Source: Betaproteobacteria bacterium
Lineage (GTDB): Bacteria > Pseudomonadota > Gammaproteobacteria > Burkholderiales > JAEUOS01
Assembly: GCA_028292405.1 (NCBI GenBank)
Contig: JAQGMJ010000043.1
Coordinates: forward strand, 90,508-154,507
Reading direction: 5' to 3'
Length of the DNA stretch: 64,000 bases
The translations under genes were made by a program, and so were the position numbers. The notes under the pieces were generated by a model, which was given only the letters and a program-made list of their open reading frames with translations, was not told the origin of the DNA and did no database searches. Positions 59,581 through 64,000 of the stretch are shown one piece after another (within the stretch, counting starts at the first letter, position 1; each line of letters starts with the position of its first letter).

Positions 59581-59791
59581 CAATTGCCGGAAAAACGCGT
59601 ACTTCCACGAAAAGATGCCGGCGGGTGGGCAAACAGACGCGGGAAACGGCGGGCAGCCTGCTAGAATTTGCCCGAACCCGCTTCTGTCCCAATTTGTGTC
59701 CCAAACCAGCGGCGGGCCTCACGTAAAGATCGCAGTGGGCGAGGCGCGGAAACATACAAGACGCGGCGCCCGCATCAAGCCGGAGGAGTGC

Positions 59792-61447
59792 ATGTCCAAC
59801 GAACTGTTCGAGCGCCACAAGGCCCTGCTGGACCTGGCCTTGGCCGCGACCGCGACCCGCGGCGCTTTCAACGCCTGGCCGGACAACCCCGCCGACTACA
59901 ACGACGTGCTGGCCGCCGAGGGCCGCCAGGCCTTCGCCAACTATTGCGATTCGTATTTTTATCTCGACCAGCCGGGCGTCGGTGAACGCATCGGCCGCGA
60001 GACCTCGCCTTACGGGTTCGAACTGGGCATCCAGTATCCGAAGACCAACCTGGCTTCCATCATGTCGGTCGCGCAGCGCGCCGGCGAGGCATGGAGCAAG
60101 GTCGAGCTCGATACGCGCGCCGGCGTGCTGCTGGAAATCCTGCACCAGCTCAATACCCGCAGTTTCGAACTGGCGCAAGCCACCATGCACACCACCGGCC
60201 TGCCGTTCGACCTGGCCTTCACTTCCGGTGGCCCGCATGCGCAGGAGCGCGGCCTGGAAGCGCTGGCGCTGACTTATAACGAGATGAAAAGCATCCCCGC
60301 CGAGTCCCTCTGGGAGCGAGGTGAGGGGGCGCAGGCGGTGCGCATCAAGAAAACCTTCAAGGTGGTCGGGCGCGGCATTTCGCTGACCATCGGCTGCTCG
60401 ACCCAGCCGAACTGGAGCGCCTACCCCGGCATGTTCGCCAGCCTGATGGCGGGCAACGCGCTGCTGGTCAAGCCCCATGCGCATGCGGTGCTGCCGCTGG
60501 CGATCACCGTCGGCGTAATGCGCCATGTGCTCAAAGATGCCGGTTTCGATGCCGACCTGGTGATGCTGGTGGTCGACGACGAGGTGCGGGCGATCACCCA
60601 GTCGATCGCCACCCGCCCGGAAATCAAGATCATCGATTACACCGGCAACCCGGACTTCGCCGCCTGGCTGCTCGACAGCGCCCAGGGCAAGGTGGTGCAT
60701 TGCGCCACCGCGGCGGTCAACCCGGTGGTCGTGGACGGCACCGCGGATCTGCCGGGCCTGCTGAAGCACCTGGTGCATTCGGTGGCGCGCGCCGGTGGGC
60801 GCACCTGCCTGTCGCCCCGGGTGATCTTCACCGCCTCCGCCGGGGTGCAGACCCCCGCCGGCGGGGTCACCACCGAAGAATTCGACGAGCGCCTGACCCA
60901 GGCCTTCCAGCGCTTCACCAACGACGCCACCGCCGCCTGCGCGCTGATGGGGGCGCTGCCGCGCCACGACTTCGACGCCCGCATCGACGGCGCCGCCATG
61001 TTCGGCGAAGTGCTGGTGGAGTCGCAGCCGCTGACCGACCCGATGCATCCGGACGGCTATTTCCGCAGCCCGCTGGTGGTGCGGGTGCGCCCCGACCATG
61101 CCGATTCGTACATGCACGAGTGGTTCGGGCCGATCGTCTTCCTGGTCGAATGCGAGACCATCGCCGACGCGCTGACCCGCGCCGCCGCGCTGACGCGTGA
61201 GAAGGGCGCCATCGTCGCCTCCCTGTATAGCCTGGATGCCGGGGTGTGCGCGGCGGCGGAGGAGGCGTTTGGCTCAACCGGGGCCACGCTATGCCTGAAT
61301 TTCACCGGCGAAGCCTATCCCGGCTCCAGCGCGGCGTTTTCCGACTTCCACTTGTCCGGTATGAACCCTTCGGGCAACAGCACGCTGACCGATTCCGCTT
61401 TTGTCGCCGGGCGCTTTCGCGTGGTGCAGACCAAGACATTGCTGTAA
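59792..61447 (+). CDS. paaN: PaaN_2-type aldehyde dehydrogenase of phenylacetate degradation
   Basis: A 551-residue aldehyde-dehydrogenase superfamily protein with the PaaN_2 pattern: WSAYPGMFASLMAGNALLVKPHAHAVLPLAI for NAD binding and the catalytic Cys in ARAGGRTCLSPR. In phenylacetate breakdown, PaaN/PaaZ-type enzymes oxidise the ring-opened semialdehyde. This shorter form lacks the MaoC-like hydratase domain of E. coli PaaZ (681 residues). The ATG at 59792 has GGAGGAG before it. An enoyl-CoA hydratase gene follows 45 bases later. Confidence 0.88.
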   Translation: MSNELFERHKALLDLALAATATRGAFNAWPDNPADYNDVLAAEGRQAFANYCDSYFYLDQPGVGERIGRETSPYGFELGIQYPKTNLASIMSVAQRAGEAWSKVELDTRAGVLLEILHQLNTRSFELAQATMHTTGLPFDLAFTSGGPHAQERGLEALALTYNEMKSIPAESLWERGEGAQAVRIKKTFKVVGRGISLTIGCSTQPNWSAYPGMFASLMAGNALLVKPHAHAVLPLAITVGVMRHVLKDAGFDADLVMLVVDDEVRAITQSIATRPEIKIIDYTGNPDFAAWLLDSAQGKVVHCATAAVNPVVVDGTADLPGLLKHLVHSVARAGGRTCLSPRVIFTASAGVQTPAGGVTTEEFDERLTQAFQRFTNDATAACALMGALPRHDFDARIDGAAMFGEVLVESQPLTDPMHPDGYFRSPLVVRVRPDHADSYMHEWFGPIVFLVECETIADALTRAAALTREKGAIVASLYSLDAGVCAAAEEAFGSTGATLCLNFTGEAYPGSSAAFSDFHLSGMNPSGNSTLTDSAFVAGRFRVVQTKTLL

Positions 61448-61492
61448 GCCGCGGCCAGGCAGGTGCCGGCGCGGAATTTTTCGGAGATCTGC

Positions 61493-62269
61493 ATGGCCTA
61501 CGAATACATCCTCACCGAAACCCGCGGCAAAGTGGGCTTGGTGACCCTGAATCGCCCGAAACAGCTCAATGCGCTGAATGACGCCCTGATCGACGAGCTG
61601 GGCCAGGCCCTGCTGGCCTTCGACGCTGATGAAGCCATCGGCGCGATGGTGGTGACCGGCAACGAAAAAGCCTTTGCCGCCGGCGCCGACATCGCCGCCA
61701 TGGCCGGCATGAGCTATATGGACGTCTACAAGGGCGAATACATCAGCCGCAACTGGGAGGTGTTCAAGCGCGTGCGCAAGCCGGTGATCGCCGCGGTGGC
61801 GGGCTACGCCCTGGGCGGCGGCTGCGAGCTGGCGATGCTGTGCGACATCATGATTGCCGCCGACAACGCCAAATTCGGCCAGCCGGAGATCAAGCTGGGC
61901 ATCATTCCCGGCGCCGGCGGCACCCAGAGGCTACCGCGCGCCGTCGGCAAGGCCAAGGCGATGGACCTGGCACTCACCGGTCGCATGATGGACGCCGCCG
62001 AGGCGGAGAGGGCGGGCCTGGTATCGCGCATCGTCCCCGCCGACAAGCTGCTGGAGGAAGCGGTGGCCGCCGCGCAGGCGATCGCCGAGTTCTCCCTTCC
62101 CTCGGTGATGGCCGCCAAGGAGGCGATCAGCCGCGCCTACGAGTCGCCGCTCTCCGAGGGGCTGTTGTTCGAGCGGCGCATGTTCCATTCCCTGTTTGCC
62201 ACCGAGGACCAAAAGGAGGGGATGCGGGCCTTTCTTGACAAGCGAAAACCCGAATTCAAGAACAAGTAA
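61493..62269 (+). CDS. Enoyl-CoA hydratase (PaaF-like)
   Basis: A 258-residue crotonase. The oxyanion and CoA loop is [14 protein letters not shown]. The two catalytic Glu are in [13 protein letters not shown] and [22 protein letters not shown]. Both match true 2-enoyl-CoA hydratases such as PaaF. The position right after paaN suggests use in phenylacetyl-CoA breakdown, although it also fits general beta-oxidation. GGAG lies 7 bases before the ATG at 61493. Confidence 0.92.
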   Translation: MAYEYILTETRGKVGLVTLNRPKQLNALNDALIDELGQALLAFDADEAIGAMVVTGNEKAFAAGADIAAMAGMSYMDVYKGEYISRNWEVFKRVRKPVIAAVAGYALGGGCELAMLCDIMIAADNAKFGQPEIKLGIIPGAGGTQRLPRAVGKAKAMDLALTGRMMDAAEAERAGLVSRIVPADKLLEEAVAAAQAIAEFSLPSVMAAKEAISRAYESPLSEGLLFERRMFHSLFATEDQKEGMRAFLDKRKPEFKNK

Positions 62270-62292
62270 TTCGCGCGCAGATTTGCATTTCG

Positions 62293-62328
62293 CGGCGCCT
62301 TCGCCAGTACGGTGAAGGCGCCGTTTTT
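62293..62328 (+). terminator. Intrinsic terminator after the enoyl-CoA hydratase gene
   Basis: CGGCGCCTTC (62293-62302), an 11-base loop and GAAGGCGCCG (62314-62323), followed by TTTTT. It closes the paaN-hydratase operon before the rRNA promoters. Confidence 0.92.
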
Positions 62329-62495
62329 ATTCGGACTACCGCTCCTTATACGCGGCGGCCGCGCGGACAAGCCGGTTTGAGAGGGCTCTCGGATTCCTGC
62401 ACGGGCTTCGCTAAAAATAACTTTTGCTAAGTGACTGATTTTGTTGGATTCATGGTTCCTTTCGCAAATTTGTTAACAGAATCGTCATGAAAAGT

Positions 62496-62524
62496 TTGAC
62501 GAGGGGGTATTCAGTTGCTATAGT
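62496..62524 (+). promoter_or_regulatory. rRNA operon promoter P1
   Basis: TTGACG (62496-62501), a 17-base spacer and TATAGT (62519-62524), in an AT-rich stretch with an upstream A/T element (GCAAATTTGTTAAC). A GC-rich discriminator (CGCGC) follows, as usual for stringently controlled rrn promoters. Confidence 0.85.
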
Positions 62525-62654
62525 CGCGCTTCTCGACGTTAACCAAGTTTCAGCAGCGCCAAAGCAGCAAAAAGCAGTCACCGGCGCAGGGGAATTTGAG
62601 AGACGAAAAGATCAGCACCGCGAAAAAATTTCTTAAAAAAGTTTGATCAAAGTG

Positions 62655-62683
62655 TTGACAGGAAGTAGAGAACAAATCATAAT
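62655..62683 (+). promoter_or_regulatory. rRNA operon promoter P2
   Basis: TTGACA (62655-62660), a 17-base spacer and CATAAT (62678-62683). The sequence after it (CTCGCTTCTC, then AAGCAGCGC and AAAAGCAGT) repeats that after P1, so the two promoters look like an old tandem duplication. Confidence 0.85.
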
Positions 62684-62774
62684 CTCGCTTCTCTGCTGCT
62701 GACGAAAAACAAGCAGCGCGAAACACCAAAAGCAGTACGGTGCGACGCGAAGTTTGCAAGTAGAAAAGTAGCAA

Positions 62775-62787
62775 TGCTCTTTAAAAA
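62775..62787 (+). promoter_or_regulatory. boxA antitermination element of the rRNA leader
   Basis: TGCTCTTTAAAAA matches the boxA consensus bound by NusB/S10, which keeps RNA polymerase from stopping early in rRNA operons. It lies 235 bases before the 16S gene, in the usual leader position. Confidence 0.85.
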
Positions 62788-63009
62788 TTAACAGCCGATA
62801 AGTGTGGGCGTTTGGTTGCGGGCTCTCCGGGCCTTGGATCGCGGTGCAAACCTAGATCCGAACCGGAATAGCACATAGCAATAAAATGCTCACACTTGAA
62901 AGAAAACAAGATTGTTTACATAGCAATATGTGAAAAATCTCTGTCAGATTTTGAGTTGAGCGATACAGACGCAAGTTTGTAGCGGACGAAAGTTCGCACC
63001 ACAGTGATT

Positions 63010-64000
<991 letters not shown>

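Overview
The window is a high-GC, densely coded chromosomal segment of a betaproteobacterium. The right end is the start of a 16S rRNA gene. Its sequence around the 830-880 region looks, from memory, most like Burkholderiales (Oxalobacteraceae-type). Three Bug/TctC-type periplasmic binding proteins, a GlnE, a YhdP, a WaaF and a cyanide-insensitive-type CydAB fit that group. I see no prophage, insertion sequence, CRISPR array or tRNA gene; this is core and metabolic chromosome rather than an island.

Left third (1-23.8 kb). A frameshifted membrane ferritin/iron exporter (mbfA-like) is cut by the window edge. It is followed by a PhzS-like flavin monooxygenase, a GbsR/MarR regulator-cydA-cydB operon, an EF-hand protein, and a Bug protein with an alpha/beta hydrolase. 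A copper-uptake operon (DUF2946, PCuAC chaperone, TonB receptor) lies back to back with a complete molybdate system (single-domain ModE, ModA, ModB, short ModC, free-standing molbindin). Then come a racemase, membrane and exported proteins of unknown function, phosphomannomutase/phosphoglucomutase with two small partners, and ilvE-zinc finger-waaF.

Middle (23.9-45.2 kb). This part holds a zinc-ribbon membrane protein with an HEAGH motif, an MFS-azlC-azlD run with 4-nt overlaps, PhzF, GlnE, YhdP, deaminated glutathione amidase, and a tldD gene broken by one in-frame TAA. It ends with a catabolic cluster (GalB-like hydratase, VOC protein, Bug protein, LigI lactonase, divergent LysR regulator) that fits the meta-cleavage route from protocatechuate or gallate.

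Right third (45.2-64 kb). aroG is preceded by a clear attenuator: a 20-codon leader peptide with eight aromatic codons, an antiterminator-competent segment and a strong terminator. Two ECF sigma/anti-sigma pairs follow; one lies downstream of a cobalamin adenosyltransferase. The other is divergent from a Tat-exported metallophosphoesterase and a cupredoxin whose CuA-like site lacks the usual methionine. A second GbsR/MarR paralogue heads a DCC-Rossmann-DUF4166 operon. A sirtuin, a MarR-Bcr/CflA pair, cytochrome c, PaaN_2 and an enoyl-CoA hydratase complete the region before the rRNA promoters.

The most interesting signals are the aroG attenuator, the two GbsR paralogues whose promoters share the same operator architecture, the sigma/cupredoxin/phosphoesterase module, and the two broken conserved genes (mbfA-like, tldD). 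The broken genes could be real decay or sequence errors.
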